In this document: positions 6,535 through 6,804 of the stretch, piece after piece
Layout: every line of letters begins with the position of its first letter
Numbering within the stretch: the stretch's first letter is position 1
From: Pedobacter sp.
GTDB lineage: Bacteria > Bacteroidota > Bacteroidia > Sphingobacteriales > Sphingobacteriaceae
Direction: 5' to 3'
Assembly (NCBI GenBank): GCA_004295885.1
Contig: SEDG01000126.1
Location: 1-6,804, forward strand
Length of the DNA: 6,804 bases
The notes under the pieces: generated by a model
The model's input: the letters and a program-made list of their open reading frames with translations, nothing else
What the model was told of the DNA's origin: nothing
Database searches by the model: none
Program-made: the position numbers and the translations under genes

Positions 6535-6585
6535 ACTGCAAATGCGAAGAACTACAGACCGCTCATTTTCTAAAAACCTAAAAAA

Positions 6586-6804
6586 TTAAAAACAGGTTAC
6601 CTGCCAAGTTCTTTGCCACTCACCTTTTGGTTCAAGCGAAATTATACCTTCCTTATCTTTCAATTGCTGATTATGATTTACACCGTCGGCGATGCCACAC
6701 CATGGTTCTAAACAAACAAAATCGGCATCTTTTGCCGCCCAAATACCGAAATATGGAAAGTCCTTGAAATGAAAATCCAGTCCGTTATAATTTTTGGTAT
6801 TAAG
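6586..6804 (-). CDS. Aldose 1-epimerase family protein (LacX-like), C-terminal 72 residues
   Basis: The minus-strand frame enters from the window edge and ends at TAA 6588-6586, giving the last 72 residues of a protein usually near 290 residues long. It contains FPYFGIW (16-22) and ADFVCLEPWCGIADG (27-41), the C-terminal signature of the LacX-like branch of aldose 1-epimerases, followed by QQLKDKEGIISLEPKGEW (46-63). E33 in the EPWCG motif is the expected catalytic base by analogy with galactose mutarotase. The family interconverts alpha and beta anomers of aldoses in the cytoplasm; substrate is unknown. The 5' end lies outside the window. It is on the same strand as the phospholipase C gene but about 290 bases upstream, with a structured element between, so co-transcription is doubtful. 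Confidence 0.88.
   Translation of the reverse strand, partial: LNTKNYNGLDFHFKDFPYFGIWAAKDADFVCLEPWCGIADGVNHNQQLKDKEGIISLEPKGEWQRTWQVTCF

Overview
The window looks like chromosomal DNA of an AT-rich member of the Bacteroidetes, most likely Sphingobacteriaceae (Pedobacter-like). The grounds are the protein types (an MFS porter with a Pedobacter-like sequence, a DUF2130 protein, a DUF4184 membrane protein, a Tat-exported phosphocholine-type phospholipase C and a LacX-like aldose 1-epimerase), the lack of Shine-Dalgarno sequences before the start codons, one clean TAnnTTTG-type -7 box, and intergenic regions filled with dispersed palindromic repeats. The genus is inferred from recall, not from a database search.

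Layout: (1) 1-812, minus strand, the N-terminal two thirds of an MFS transporter whose 3' end lies outside the window. (2) 813-887, a short divergent promoter region. (3) 888-2171, plus strand, a DUF2130 protein: an N-terminal CxxC knuckle, a long coiled coil and a C-terminal domain whose conserved residues fit a PD-(D/E)XK nuclease core. (4) 2172-2386, non-coding, with copy A of a dispersed repeat and an imperfect inverted repeat. (5) 2387-3106, plus strand, a DUF4184 integral membrane protein. (6) 3107-3354, a convergent intergenic region with copy B of the repeat running into a large nested palindrome. (7) 3355-3837, minus strand, a GNAT acetyltransferase. (8) 3838-3916, two tandem small hairpins with a shared core. 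(9) 3917-6292, minus strand, a complete Tat-exported phospholipase C. (10) 6293-6585, non-coding, with a structured repeat-like element. (11) 6586-6804, minus strand, the C-terminus of an aldose 1-epimerase.

The genes do not form an obvious pathway. The phospholipase C and GNAT genes lie head-to-tail 79 bases apart and could share a transcript, but nothing links their functions. No mobile element, CRISPR array, tRNA or rRNA was seen. I did not find a convincing new multi-gene system. The parts most worth following up are the intergenic elements, which include at least four structurally distinct repeat types in under 7 kb, and the putative nuclease core in the DUF2130 protein.
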